From: Caldilineaceae bacterium
GTDB taxonomy: Bacteria > Chloroflexota > Anaerolineae > Caldilineales > Caldilineaceae
DNA length: 64,000 nucleotides
Assembly (NCBI GenBank): GCA_026645575.1
Contig: JAPKMW010000002.1
Location: 62,001-126,000 of the forward strand
Direction of reading: 5' to 3'
Part shown: piece by piece, positions 53,901-62,994 of the stretch
Position numbering within the stretch: position 1 is the stretch's first letter
Layout of the letters: every line of letters starts with the position of its first letter
Translations under genes and position numbers: made by a program
Notes under the pieces: generated by a model
What the model was told of the DNA's origin: nothing
Databases searched by the model: none
What the model saw: only the letters and a program-made list of their open reading frames with translations

Positions 53901-54952
53901 GCAAACGCCATCTCCCCCGCCGCCACCATTGCGTGCATGGGGGAATCCTCAATCGTCAGCGGTAGATCGATGCGGGCGCGGCGACGGCTGGACTCGTAGG
54001 TGGCGAAGATCAACTCGGTGGCTTTGATGACGCGGTGGCCGGAGAGTTCCGGTTCGCGGCCATACTTGAGCGATTCGACCAGATCATGGACGCCAATGGC
54101 GACTTGGTCGCCTAACGATGACCCATGTAAACCTTCGCCCACATCAATGCGCTCCCAGTCGCTTTGCCCTTTGCCCCAAATGCGCAACGGGATCTCCTGA
54201 CTATTGTCCAGTTCGATGGTGCCGTGGGTGCCGATGAGGCGATTGGTGAGACCATGACCGCCGACGCCAGTCATGAGCAGGCCCATGACATTATTGGTGA
54301 ATTTGAACTGGCTAAGGCCATGCCCTTCCAAATCAACGCCAAAGACGCTGCTATGATTGCGGGTGTCGATCTGGCCGATGACCCACTCGACCGGCGTCTC
54401 TTCGTTGTAGAAGAACATCATATCAAACCAGTGGGTGCCCCAGTCGTAGAGGTTGGAGCAGGTTGCTTCCAGCCGTACCAGATCGCCAATGGCGCCCTGG
54501 CGTAACAATTCGCGCGCCTTGCGATAGGGTTTGCCAAAGCGCCGCTGATGATTAAAGGTGAGTTGGACGCTGTTTTTATCACAAGCTGCCACCATGCGCT
54601 TCGAGTCGCCATAAGTGGTCGCCATTGGCTTTTCACAGTGTATGGCTTTGACCCCCGCTTCGGCCGCGGCGATCACCATCGGTGCGTGCAGATGGGGCCA
54701 GGTGCAGACGCTGACAATGTCGAGATTTTCTTTGGCCAGCATTTCATGATAATCGGTGTAGATCCGTTCGCCGCCATGTGTCTCTTGAAACGCCTTGGCA
54801 TTCTCTTCACTAATGTCCGCCAGCGCGGTGATCACACAATCGGGTGACGTTTTGTAGCCCATAGCATGGGCGTGGGACATGCCGAACCCGGTGGCGCCAT
54901 CACTTTTCCAGGGGCGACCACAGCCAATAAAACCAACTTTGTAGGGAGCCAT
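53897..54952 (-). CDS. Gfo/Idh/MocA-family oxidoreductase
   Basis: 351 aa. The N-terminal Rossmann domain has GFIGCGRPWKSDGATGFG, a lengthened nucleotide loop, then the family EKPMATT motif (CEKP, about residue 105, whose Lys is catalytic). The C-terminal alpha/beta domain has the His in GTHWFDMMFF. It oxidises or epimerises sugars or inositols with NAD(P). The ATG at 54952 has AAGGAC. It is between two TIM-barrel isomerases on the same strand, the arrangement of inositol- or ketosugar-catabolic clusters. Confidence 0.9.
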   Translation of the reverse strand: MAPYKVGFIGCGRPWKSDGATGFGMSHAHAMGYKTSPDCVITALADISEENAKAFQETHGGERIYTDYHEMLAKENLDIVSVCTWPHLHAPMVIAAAEAGVKAIHCEKPMATTYGDSKRMVAACDKNSVQLTFNHQRRFGKPYRKARELLRQGAIGDLVRLEATCSNLYDWGTHWFDMMFFYNEETPVEWVIGQIDTRNHSSVFGVDLEGHGLSQFKFTNNVMGLLMTGVGGHGLTNRLIGTHGTIELDNSQEIPLRIWGKGQSDWERIDVGEGLHGSSLGDQVAIGVHDLVESLKYGREPELSGHRVIKATELIFATYESSRRRARIDLPLTIEDSPMHAMVAAGEMAFA

Positions 54953-54977
54953 AAATTTGTCCTTCTAGAATTTTCAG

Positions 54978-55859
54978 TTATAACCCAAGCCCACGCAAGT
55001 AATTGCGGCTGACAATGGCGCTTTCCAACGCCGTCGGCAACTGGGTTACATCGGTTTCGACAATGAGCCAGCCGCTAAAGCCGGCAGCTTGTAGGATCTG
55101 GAAAACCGTTGGGAAATCGACACAGCCCTGGCCCAGTTCGGTCCAGATGCCTTTGTCGGAAAAGGTGCGGTAATCCCACTTGGCGGCAACGCCTTCGTCC
55201 AGCACCCCTTTGTTGACATCTTTGATGTGCATGGTCTTGATGCTGCCGGCATAGTCGCGACAGAACTGGACTGGATCTGCGCCAGCCCAGGCGAGATGAC
55301 CAGTATCCGGCCCCATGAAGACGAGACCGGGATCGATCAAGCGCCACAGTTGGTCAATCTCTTCGCGTGTTTCAATCGTGCTGCCGACATGGTTGTGGAA
55401 ACAGCTTTTCACCCCCTGCGCCAGCGTAATTTCACCAACTTGATTTAAGGCTTTGGCAAATTGCGCATATTCAGCGTCGTTCATTGCATCTTCCGGCTTG
55501 ACATGGCCGGCGATCTGATTGCGCGTTAGGCCCCGTTTGGTGACATAGTTGTTGAAGCCGCCGGCAGCAACATAGAGTTCCGTACAACCGGCGGCTTTGG
55601 CAAAGGCGGCATAGTCACGCGCCCGCTGTAAGATGGTGGCTTCTTGGTTTTTGTCCCAATAGTCGGCGCCCAAATACCCCGGCGCTGGCTTCAAGCCATA
55701 GCGCGTAAAGGTGGCGATCACCTCTGCGGCGCTTTGGTTTGGCTTTGGCCCTGCCGGCGCGCCTACATAACCAGCTTGGGCAATCTCGGCCAGGGTTTGT
55801 TCTTCCGGTACGCCGCGCCAGGTAATTTGGCCACAGCCGATCAACAGATTGCTTGTCAT
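54978..55859 (-). CDS. Inosose dehydratase-like TIM-barrel protein
   Basis: 293 aa. Resembles IolE: IGCGQITWRG at the N-terminus, CFHNHVGSTIETREEID, GPDTGHLAWAGADP, MHIKDV and LIVETDVTQ supply the expected metal ligands (His-x-His, Asp, His, Glu). IolE dehydrates scyllo-inosose, but the family also holds isomerases, so only the class is firm. The ATG at 55859 is preferred; the TTG at 55874 gives five more residues. It is 25 bp upstream of the dehydrogenase and probably in one operon. Confidence 0.83.
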   Translation of the reverse strand: MTSNLLIGCGQITWRGVPEEQTLAEIAQAGYVGAPAGPKPNQSAAEVIATFTRYGLKPAPGYLGADYWDKNQEATILQRARDYAAFAKAAGCTELYVAAGGFNNYVTKRGLTRNQIAGHVKPEDAMNDAEYAQFAKALNQVGEITLAQGVKSCFHNHVGSTIETREEIDQLWRLIDPGLVFMGPDTGHLAWAGADPVQFCRDYAGSIKTMHIKDVNKGVLDEGVAAKWDYRTFSDKGIWTELGQGCVDFPTVFQILQAAGFSGWLIVETDVTQLPTALESAIVSRNYLRGLGL

Positions 55860-55949
55860 GGTAAGTATTCTCAATTCTAGGTCAATGATTGAATAGTAAG
55901 GCGGGGAGTTTTGCTTACAAAGTATTGTAACACAACCAAGCCATACAAA

Positions 55950-55994
55950 AAATCAGACCTGAACAGGCACGATCTACCTGTTCAGGTCTGATTT
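55950..55994 (-). terminator. 18-bp perfect stem after the ABC transporter
   Basis: Arms 55950-55967 and 55977-55994 with a 9-nt loop and A/T-rich ends give a U-run on the minus strand, separating the transporter operon from the inosose-dehydratase-like gene. Confidence 0.88.
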
Positions 55995-56082
55995 CTATAA
56001 TCAGCGAGGAGCGGTACTACTCGACACTGTGTAGCTTTGGAGATAAGTTCGTTGGTGTGTGATGTACAACCCACCAACGAAC

Positions 56083-56907
56083 TTATCCCTTAAGCGCGCC
56101 GGCGAGCAGCCCACGCATAAACAACTTGCCCAGCGCCAAATAGACAACAATCGTTGGCAAGGCGGCAATCATGGCCGCCGCCATTTGGACATTCCACTCG
56201 GTGGTAAAACTGCCTGTAATGTTTTGTACGGCTACGTTGATCGGCGCCATGCGCGGGTTGCCTAAAACCACCAATCCGATCAAGTAATCGTTCCAGATGG
56301 AGGTGAATTGCCAGAGCAGCACCACCGCAAAGGCCGGCATCGAGATTGGCAGGAGAATGTAACGGTAGATGCCAAAGAAACCACAGCCATCGATTTTTGC
56401 TGCATCGAGCAATTCATTAGGAATGCCGGTGTAATATCCACGGAAGAGCAAGGCCGTAATCGGAATGCCAAAGATACAATGCACCATGATCAGCCCATAG
56501 ACCGAGCCATACAGATTGAACACTTTTAAGGTTTGCACCAAAGGAATCAGGATGCCTTGGTAGGGCAAAAACATGCCGACTAGGAAAAGGATAAAGAGCG
56601 TATCCGCCCCCTTAAAGCGCCACTTGGCAAAAATATAGCCATTGACTGAGCCAATCATAGCCGAAATGAGCGCCGCCGGCACCGTGACGATCACACTATT
56701 CCAAAAGTTGGGCGACACGGCGACCCAAGCGGCGGCAATGCCTTCCAGATAAATGCCTTTGGGCAATTCCCACATGCGCGTCACATTCACATCTGTGTAT
56801 GGTTTTAAGCTGGTGATCACCATCACATAGAAGGGCATTAAATAAAAAGCGCAAAAGGCGGTTAAGACCAAATAGATGGCGCCGCGCGTCCAAAGTCGTT
56901 GTAACAT
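56083..56907 (-). CDS. ABC sugar transporter permease (MalG type)
   Basis: 274 aa with six membrane helices and the cytosolic EAA loop (LLDAAKIDGCGFFGIYRYIL) that docks the ATPase. CUT1-family partner of the MalF-type permease at 57112. The ATG at 56907 has AGGAAAG. It is the last gene of the operon substrate-binding protein, MalF type, MalG type. The ATPase is not encoded in the window; a shared MsmX/MalK-like ATPase elsewhere is likely. Confidence 0.93.
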   Translation of the reverse strand: MLQRLWTRGAIYLVLTAFCAFYLMPFYVMVITSLKPYTDVNVTRMWELPKGIYLEGIAAAWVAVSPNFWNSVIVTVPAALISAMIGSVNGYIFAKWRFKGADTLFILFLVGMFLPYQGILIPLVQTLKVFNLYGSVYGLIMVHCIFGIPITALLFRGYYTGIPNELLDAAKIDGCGFFGIYRYILLPISMPAFAVVLLWQFTSIWNDYLIGLVVLGNPRMAPINVAVQNITGSFTTEWNVQMAAAMIAALPTIVVYLALGKLFMRGLLAGALKG

Positions 56908-56953
56908 TATGCTTTCCTACTTTATATTTACCGAGCATTACTGCGCTGACCAA

Positions 56954-57100
56954 ACACTACAACGGATGAAGGCGGGAACAGATGCTTTTACCGCCAACAA
57001 ACGGTTATAAAAATATCTGTCTCTTTGACTGAAGTTTTTGTTTGAATCATTCTCGTTCCACAGCCAGTCAATCCGTTCCCGCCTTCATCCGCTGTAGTGT
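56954..57100. repeat. CACTACAACGGAT repeat, copy 2
   Basis: 30-bp arms (56954-56983, 57071-57100; two mismatches) flank 87 bp. The arms share CACTACAACGGAT and AGGCGGGAAC with copy 1 at 16790. It lies between the two permease genes. Confidence 0.82.
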
Positions 57101-57111
57101 CTTCCTCGCGT

Positions 57112-58056
57112 CTACCGTTCCACCTCGCCGCTCATACTACGCAAATACGGAATGACCAAAAAGGCGGAAAGCAGGATCATAAACGCGCCAATGGCGGCGC
57201 CCAACGAATAGCGGTAGGCGCTAAAGGTGGATTGGAACATGAAAAAGGCCAGCGTATCCGTAGAAAAGGCCGCCCCGCTACCGCTCATCGCCGCCAGCAC
57301 ATCAAAGACGCGAATGGAGTTCATGCCGGTCAACACAATAGCCGTAAAGGTCACCGGCATCAGCAGGGGGATGATCACATAGCGATAGGTGGCATAAGTG
57401 CCAGCGCCGTCAATCGCCGCCGCCTCACGCAATTCCTGGGGAATGCCACGCAGACCGGCCAGGTAGAGCGCCATGACATAGCCGGTAAATTGCCAGGAGG
57501 TCGCAATCGTCACAGCAAACATGCCATATTGGGGATGAGTGTTCCAGGTCGGCTGAAAATTTTCCAAGCCGATTTGGGCAAAGAGCAGATTGATCCCGGT
57601 GGTCGGCTGCATGAGCCAGCGCCAGGCCACACCAGTGACAATGCCGGAGACGGCAAAGGGGAAGATGATAATTGTGCGGAAGAGCGCTTCGCCCTTGATC
57701 TTCTGATCGAGCAGCGAGGCGATAATAAACCCAAAGATGATACATTGGGTCATAAAGCCGGCGGCGTAATAGACGAGATTGCGCAGATCCATGTAAAAAC
57801 GATTATCGCCAAAGAGTCGCTGCCAGTTACGCAGACCGACAAAGGTATAATCGATGATCTGGCTATTCCACTTGACCGTCGAAATATAGAAGGTCCAGCC
57901 AATCGCCGTATAAATAAAGAGCGCTACCGCAAGGATCGACGGCAGCAAGACAAAAAAGGCGATCACCATATCGGTATTGATTCGCCGCCGCTTATTGACC
58001 GTCTGCCCGGTTGAAAGCGCCCGTTCGCCTGGCGCAGCTATCGATTTTGTCGCCAA
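57112..58056 (-). CDS. ABC sugar transporter permease (MalF type)
   Basis: 314 aa, six membrane helices after a basic N-terminus; EAA loop ELREAAAIDGAGTYATYRYV. The start is TTG at 58056, supported by GAGGGAG eight bases upstream. CUT1 family. Gap to the substrate-binding protein gene of about 100 bp is taken up by a tandem-unit stem-loop. Confidence 0.92.
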   Translation of the reverse strand: MATKSIAAPGERALSTGQTVNKRRRINTDMVIAFFVLLPSILAVALFIYTAIGWTFYISTVKWNSQIIDYTFVGLRNWQRLFGDNRFYMDLRNLVYYAAGFMTQCIIFGFIIASLLDQKIKGEALFRTIIIFPFAVSGIVTGVAWRWLMQPTTGINLLFAQIGLENFQPTWNTHPQYGMFAVTIATSWQFTGYVMALYLAGLRGIPQELREAAAIDGAGTYATYRYVIIPLLMPVTFTAIVLTGMNSIRVFDVLAAMSGSGAAFSTDTLAFFMFQSTFSAYRYSLGAAIGAFMILLSAFLVIPYLRSMSGEVER

Positions 58057-58080
58057 AACTTTACTCCCTCAATATCATCT

Positions 58081-58158
58081 AGAGATTGGAGAGATTGAGA
58101 GATTATGTTGATAATGTAATCACTTAATCACTTAATCTCTCCAATCTCCTAATCTCTA
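58081..58158. repeat. Stem-loop of AGAGATTGGAGAGATT-type units (locus 4)
   Basis: Arms made of AGAGATT variants plus an ATCACTTA tandem in the right half. It begins just after the substrate-binding protein stop (58159-58161) and ends before the MalF-type start. Confidence 0.82.
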
Positions 58159-59487
58159 CTATGCCCCAAACTCCGCATCCGTCGCCGCCTGCACCAACAT
58201 CGCCTGCGCTTGCGCGACATCGCGGTTGGTCGCCAGGTTGTTGATGGCGATGGCGTAGTCGAGGACAAAGCTCTGCTTGGCCGCCGCGCCGTGCTGAATG
58301 CTGGGCGACAGCACGTTACTCTTGAAATCTTCCATGGCCGAGAGCAGATATTCGTCATACTTGCTCAAATCGGGGTCGGTGCGGGCCGGAATCGAACCCT
58401 TGATCGGGTTGAAGGCATCCTGTCCTGCCTGCGATCCACAGACCCGCAGGAAGTTGATGGCGTTGTCACGGTGGGGTGCATTCTTGGGCAGACCGAAGGA
58501 GTCGGACAGCACCATGAAGGTGCCAGTGGTATCTGGCGCCGGCGCCCATTTGTAGTCAGTGAAGGCTTTGGACTTGAGTACGCCGTGGGTCCAGTCACCC
58601 ATGATCATCATGGCCGGGCCGTCATCGGCGACAAAGCGGTCGTTGATATCGCCCCAACTGGTGCTGAGGTAATCCGGGTTGGCGTAATCATACGCCTTGT
58701 TGAGGATTTCCAACGCCTTGGTCACCCGCTCGTCGTCCCAGCCGGTGGAACCATTGAAGAGACCCAAGTAGCCTTGTTGATCGAGTTGGGTGATCAAGAT
58801 GTTCTCAAAGACGTGGCCGCTGAAGTTCGGCTCATTCTCTGCAATCGCCAAGGCCGGGATGCCAGCAGCTTTGAGCGCTTCGGCGGCGACAAAAAATTCG
58901 TCCCAGGTCTTGGGGGCTTCGGCCACACCGGCGGCTTCCAGCTTGCTGGGGCGATACCAGAGAACATTGGAACGGTGAATGTTGACCGGCACCGAGTAGG
59001 GTTTGCCGTCATAGGAGGCGATGTCGATCAGATCCTTCGGGAAGACATCATTCAAGCCCTCTTCTTCATAGAGGAAGCTCAAATCTTCCATGCGATCCGG
59101 CACCACATGGCTGTCGATCAACTCGCGACCCAGGTGTACTTGGAAGGAATCCGGCGGTTGCCCACCTTGCATACGGGTTTCGAGCAACGCCTTCATGTTG
59201 CCACCCTGACCAGCGCCACCCGCCAGTGCGGCGTTGACAATTTCGACATCTGGGTACTGGGCGCTGTAGATCTCATAGATGGCATTCAGCGCTTCCACCT
59301 CACCACCGGAGGTCCACCAGGAAAAGATCTCCAGTTGGTTGCTGCCGGCGGCTGCGGCAGGGGCGGCTTCGCCACCCGCTGGTGCGGCGCCAGGGGCTGC
59401 GCCTGGCGCGACACAAGCCGCCAGGGCCAGCGAACCAGCGCCCATCGCGGTGTACTTGAGAAATTCGCGTCGATTAAACGACTTCAT
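58159..59487 (-). CDS. ABC sugar transporter substrate-binding protein
   Basis: 442 aa. The N-terminus has NRREFLK (twin-arginine-like), then a hydrophobic core and the lipobox LAAC, so it is a membrane-anchored lipoprotein. A Pro/Ala linker leads to the extracellular solute-binding domain (SBP_bac_1 type; LEIFSWWTSGGEVEALNAIY, MIMGDWTHGVLKSK). Typical of CUT1 uptake of mono- or oligosaccharides. The ATG at 59487 has AAAGGAGA; the long frame to 59580 is not used. Its own promoter lies at 59641-59670. Confidence 0.93.
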   Translation of the reverse strand: MKSFNRREFLKYTAMGAGSLALAACVAPGAAPGAAPAGGEAAPAAAAGSNQLEIFSWWTSGGEVEALNAIYEIYSAQYPDVEIVNAALAGGAGQGGNMKALLETRMQGGQPPDSFQVHLGRELIDSHVVPDRMEDLSFLYEEEGLNDVFPKDLIDIASYDGKPYSVPVNIHRSNVLWYRPSKLEAAGVAEAPKTWDEFFVAAEALKAAGIPALAIAENEPNFSGHVFENILITQLDQQGYLGLFNGSTGWDDERVTKALEILNKAYDYANPDYLSTSWGDINDRFVADDGPAMMIMGDWTHGVLKSKAFTDYKWAPAPDTTGTFMVLSDSFGLPKNAPHRDNAINFLRVCGSQAGQDAFNPIKGSIPARTDPDLSKYDEYLLSAMEDFKSNVLSPSIQHGAAAKQSFVLDYAIAINNLATNRDVAQAQAMLVQAATDAEFGA

Positions 59488-59640
59488 ATGCAATTCTCCT
59501 TTGGTAAAACTAAGATTGAGATTATCAATCAGCGATTCATCTGGGGCAACGGGGAAAGGCCCCCCACAGGTACAGAGCAACAGAGAGCATGGCAGGCTTA
59601 AACAGATGAACTCGCAAATTTAGCAAGCGAAGCAATTAAG

Positions 59641-59670
59641 ATTATAACCTCGGATTGGTAAGGAACGCAA
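59641..59670 (-). promoter_or_regulatory. Promoter of the ABC transporter operon
   Basis: Minus strand TTGCGT (59670-59665), 18 bp, consensus TATAAT (59646-59641), just after the stop of the upstream isomerase gene; leader about 145 nt. Confidence 0.6.
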
Positions 59671-59673
59671 TTT

Positions 59674-60567
59674 TTAGGATGAGTAATATTTCTCGCGCAT
59701 CCGTTTCAGGAAAGCAATCGATTCCTTCATCTCGTCCATACCATTCATGCCATCTTCAATGCTCACCCAGCCGTTGTAACCCGCAGCTTTAAGAATGGTG
59801 AAAATCTGGTCGTAGTCATTCAGCCCTTTGCCCGTGACGCCGTGGCGCAGATTGGGCGAATAACCCAACGTGCCGTCGGTCTGGCGCAGATCATCCAGTG
59901 TCGCGCCTTCGGCCAGATAGCGATCGCTGGCGTGCATACTCACCACCCGGTCGGCGACCAGACGCAACAATTCAATGGGGTCATCGCCGGCGACAATCGC
60001 GTTGGAAGGATCATACTGGACGCCAAAGTATTCGCGTTCGGGAATGGCCGCCAGCACTTGCAGAAAGACCTCCTGTTTCTGGGCGAATTCGGGATATTTC
60101 CAGTAGCCGTCCTTATAGTGATTTTCCAGCGCTAGCACAATGTCATATTCCCGCGCCACCGGCAGCAGTTGATCGACCGCTTCTTTGACCCAAGCCACCC
60201 CCTGCGGGACGCTCACTTCCGGGTAGCGTTGACCGGTGAGGATGCGACAACGCGCCTTTGGCCCACCCAAACGCCGGGTGACGCGAATCATCTCGGCTTC
60301 GCGTTCGATGGCCCGTTTGCGTCCATCGGCATCGGGGTTGGTGAGATCGGGTGAACAGCAGAGCATGGGCATGGCGTGGCCCCCTTTGGCAATCGCTTCA
60401 CCGACACTGTCAAGGTAGGTGTTGTCCAGACTGGCGAGGAAACCGTCATACATTTCCAACCCTTCGGCGCCCAGATCCTGGGCCATCTCGATCCAGTCAA
60501 AGACCGTCATGGTGTGGTGGACGCAGATGTCATCCATATAGCATTTGGGGAAAGCAGAGATTTTCAT
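59674..60567 (-). CDS. Sugar phosphate isomerase/epimerase family protein
   Basis: 297-aa TIM barrel. Likely metal ligands are Glu in LALENHYKDG, Asp in VQYDPSNAI, His in VSMHASDRY and Glu in WVSIEDGMNG. An N-terminal His/Cys-rich stretch (CYMDDICVHHTMTVFDW) is notable. Reaction unknown. The ATG at 60567 has GGAG six bases upstream. Divergent from the enolase-superfamily gene, with which it shares a 200-bp control region. Confidence 0.85.
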   Translation of the reverse strand: MKISAFPKCYMDDICVHHTMTVFDWIEMAQDLGAEGLEMYDGFLASLDNTYLDSVGEAIAKGGHAMPMLCCSPDLTNPDADGRKRAIEREAEMIRVTRRLGGPKARCRILTGQRYPEVSVPQGVAWVKEAVDQLLPVAREYDIVLALENHYKDGYWKYPEFAQKQEVFLQVLAAIPEREYFGVQYDPSNAIVAGDDPIELLRLVADRVVSMHASDRYLAEGATLDDLRQTDGTLGYSPNLRHGVTGKGLNDYDQIFTILKAAGYNGWVSIEDGMNGMDEMKESIAFLKRMREKYYSS

Positions 60568-60683
60568 AGTAGACTCCGATCCATTGGTAATAAACAGTTC
60601 GTGGATAGCGGTGATCATACGTGGACAGCACGCCTTCTGTCAAGCAAGCAGTGATTGGTGTGGGGGCTAGTTAGCCAATTGCG

Positions 60684-60712
60684 TTGACAACATTATCAAA
60701 TCAATTCATAAT
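60684..60712 (+). promoter_or_regulatory. Promoter of the enolase-superfamily gene
   Basis: Consensus TTGACA (60684-60689), 17 bp, CATAAT (60707-60712). AATGGTATCATT (60710-60721), an imperfect dyad, overlaps the expected start site and could be an operator. Confidence 0.65.
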
Positions 60713-60768
60713 GGTATCATTGTTACGCTTCAGTCACTTTCACACTGCCATCTGAGGAACCAAATTCA

Positions 60769-61920
60769 ATGAAAATTACTAATATCACTGTCCAAACCTT
60801 CCGCTATCTCTCCAACACCGTGCGCGATGCCGAGGGCCACGGTCACCCTGGCCCCGAGCATGAAGCCACCCAGAGCCTGACCACCATCCATACCGACGAA
60901 GGGGTGAAGGGCTACTGCTTCGGCCCCATTACCAAAGGCGTGCTGGAAGGCATCCTCAAGCCGGTATTGATCGGCCATGATCCCTTTTTCCGCGAACAAC
61001 ATTGGCAGGAACTCAAGGCGCGCCAGCGGCTCAATCTGGCGACCTTGCATGACCGTGTGCTGACCACCATCGACATGGCGCTCTGGGATCTGGCCGGTCA
61101 CTATCTGGGGCAGCCAGTCCATCGCCTGTTGGGGGCCATGCGCGAAAAGGTGCCGGCCTATGCCAGCACCATGTGCGGCGACGATCTGCCCAATGGCCTG
61201 GCGACGCCGGAAGATTACGCCAACTTTGCCATTTGGGCCGTTAAAGAGCGCGGTTATCCGGCCTATAAACTGCACACCTGGCAGCCGCCCTATCCCAACG
61301 CCCCTAGCGTCAAGAACGATCTAGCCGCCTGCGCCGCCGTGCGTGAAGCAGTGGGGCCGGATGTGCCGCTGATGCTTGACCCCTACCACTATTACAGTCG
61401 GGAAGAAGCGCTGGCCCTGGCCAAAGGGTTGGAAGCGCTCGACTATCTTTGGATGGAAGAGCCGATGGACGAACACAGTATGTCCTCCTATGTCTGGCTC
61501 TGTGAAAAGACCCGTTTGCCCATCTGCGGCCCGGAGACCGCTGAAGGCAAAATGTTCACCCGCGCCGAGTGGATCAAAGCCGGCGCTTGTGATCTAACCC
61601 GCGGTGGCGTCTGGGATGTGGGCGGCATTACACCTTTGATGAAGATCGCCCACCTGGCCGAATCCTTTGGGATGCGCATGGAGGTGCATGGCGGCGGGCC
61701 GGGCAATCTGCATGTGCTTTGTGCGATGGGCATCAAAGGCGAATTCTACGAACGGGGGCTGCTCCACCCCTTCATCGATTACGAAAAACCTAAACCCTGG
61801 CTCAACAAACTCGACGACCCAATGGATAACCAGGGCTTTGTCCATGTCTCGCCTGATCCAGGGCTGGGCCAGGACATCAACTTCGACTACATCGAAGCTA
61901 ATCTCGTTGATAGCTATTGA
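60769..61920 (+). CDS. Mandelate racemase/muconate lactonizing family dehydratase
   Basis: 383-aa enolase-superfamily protein. An N-terminal capping domain is followed by a barrel with a base motif YKLHTW (Lys-x-His, about 168), metal ligands Asp in MLDPYHYY, Glu in WMEEPMD and Glu in GPETAEG, and a further His in MEVHGGGPG. Lys-x-His plus a late His fits acid-sugar dehydratases. The substrate is undefined, but the neighbours (diketogulonate reductase, isomerases) point to a sugar acid. The ATG at 60769 has GAGGAAC. Confidence 0.88.
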   Translation: MKITNITVQTFRYLSNTVRDAEGHGHPGPEHEATQSLTTIHTDEGVKGYCFGPITKGVLEGILKPVLIGHDPFFREQHWQELKARQRLNLATLHDRVLTTIDMALWDLAGHYLGQPVHRLLGAMREKVPAYASTMCGDDLPNGLATPEDYANFAIWAVKERGYPAYKLHTWQPPYPNAPSVKNDLAACAAVREAVGPDVPLMLDPYHYYSREEALALAKGLEALDYLWMEEPMDEHSMSSYVWLCEKTRLPICGPETAEGKMFTRAEWIKAGACDLTRGGVWDVGGITPLMKIAHLAESFGMRMEVHGGGPGNLHVLCAMGIKGEFYERGLLHPFIDYEKPKPWLNKLDDPMDNQGFVHVSPDPGLGQDINFDYIEANLVDSY

Positions 61921-61948
61921 TCCGCAGTTGCGTAGCAACGACTGACGG

Positions 61949-61974
61949 TAGCCGAGGGTTTGAACCCTCGGCTA
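61949..61974. terminator. Hairpin between convergent genes
   Basis: TAGCCGAGGG/CCCTCGGCTA, 10 bp, loop TTTGAA; lacks a U-run. Adjacent TCCGCAGTTGCG recalls the dispersed repeat border. Confidence 0.6.
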
Positions 61975-61989
61975 TGCCCGCACCGACGA

Positions 61990-62988
61990 TCACAAAGCCC
62001 GTACCCGTTCCCAAATTGCCGGCTCGACCGGAATGCCCTGGGCCAAGTTTTCCCGGCGCATCTGCATAGCCCGTTCGCCAGGATACAACACCGTCCCCCC
62101 CTCCTTGACTGGCGTACTAGCATGGAGATCGGCAATCACCCCTTCGACGGCCTGATTGACCACCTCGGCACTGCTGGTGCGAGTGACATCAAAGGCAATA
62201 AAAATCTGCGAAACGCCATACTCCGTCACCTGCTGACCGATCTGATAGGTCGCCAATCCACCGGCTAACAACACCGCCACCAGATCCAACAGGATCGCCA
62301 ACCCGGAACCTTTCCAATAGCCGGTCGGCAAAACGCGGTTGGTGGTCAGAATGGCGCCAGGGTCATTCGTCAATTCGCCTTGCTCGTCATAACCGCCGGC
62401 CATCGGCAGAAGTTGACCGGCGCGCTGAGCGCCCTCCATACGACCAATGGAAAACTGACTCATTGCCATATCCAGCACAACCGGACTACCTGCCCGCGGT
62501 ACAGCCAGCACGAGCGGGTTGTTGCCCACATGCCGATCCACGCCGCCCCACGCCGGCATATTGGGCTTGGTGTTTGTCCAACTGATCAGGGCAAAACCAG
62601 CTTCGGCGGCCATCCAGCCATAGTAGCCGCCCCGCATCCAGTGGTTGGTATTGCGCAGCCCGACACAGCCGACACCATGTTCCCGCGCTAGTGTGATCGC
62701 CCGTTCGGTGCAACTGTAGGCATTGAGCGGCCCGACGCCCTGTTGTCCATCCCACTGTTCCCAAGCGCCGCTGCCGGCCACCTTGATCGCTTCAGCTTGC
62801 GGGTTGACATAGCCTTTTTGGATAAACTCGATCAAGCCGGGAAAGCGATTCAAGCCATGCGAGGCGACGCCGACCAGGCTATTCTCGGCAAAGATCGTCG
62901 CACACCGGGTGGCCCGTTCGTCACTCAGACCATGTTTGCGCAGGACGCGTTGGAATTCCTGCTGCATCTCTTCATAGCGAATACGCAT
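61990..62988 (-). CDS. dlgD: 2,3-diketo-L-gulonate reductase
   Basis: 332 aa, LDH2/malate dehydrogenase family. It follows the E. coli YiaK/DlgD pattern closely: VASHGLNRFPGLIEFI near residue 42-57, EQWDGQQGVG, RNTNHWMRGGYYGWMAAE (catalytic His), MSQFSIGRME and LPTGYWKGSGLAILLD. The enzyme reduces 2,3-diketo-L-gulonate with NADH in ascorbate/gulonate breakdown. The ATG at 62988 begins six bases after the TPR gene's stop, so the two are coupled. Specificity in this organism is inferred. Confidence 0.88.
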   Translation of the reverse strand: MRIRYEEMQQEFQRVLRKHGLSDERATRCATIFAENSLVGVASHGLNRFPGLIEFIQKGYVNPQAEAIKVAGSGAWEQWDGQQGVGPLNAYSCTERAITLAREHGVGCVGLRNTNHWMRGGYYGWMAAEAGFALISWTNTKPNMPAWGGVDRHVGNNPLVLAVPRAGSPVVLDMAMSQFSIGRMEGAQRAGQLLPMAGGYDEQGELTNDPGAILTTNRVLPTGYWKGSGLAILLDLVAVLLAGGLATYQIGQQVTEYGVSQIFIAFDVTRTSSAEVVNQAVEGVIADLHASTPVKEGGTVLYPGERAMQMRRENLAQGIPVEPAIWERVRAL

Positions 62989-62994
62989 AAGGGT

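Noticed and set aside
57097..58014. Antisense frame opposite the MalF-type permease
   Set aside because: Translation is Lys/Asp/His-rich low-complexity without motifs, while the minus strand encodes an evident permease.
58210..59601. Antisense frame opposite the substrate-binding protein gene
   Set aside because: Shadow frame; the minus strand has signal peptide, lipobox and solute-binding domain.
61949..61974. tRNA-like T-arm (GGGTTTGAACCC)
   Set aside because: It is simply a symmetrical hairpin between convergent genes; no acceptor stem, anticodon arm or CCA context surrounds it.
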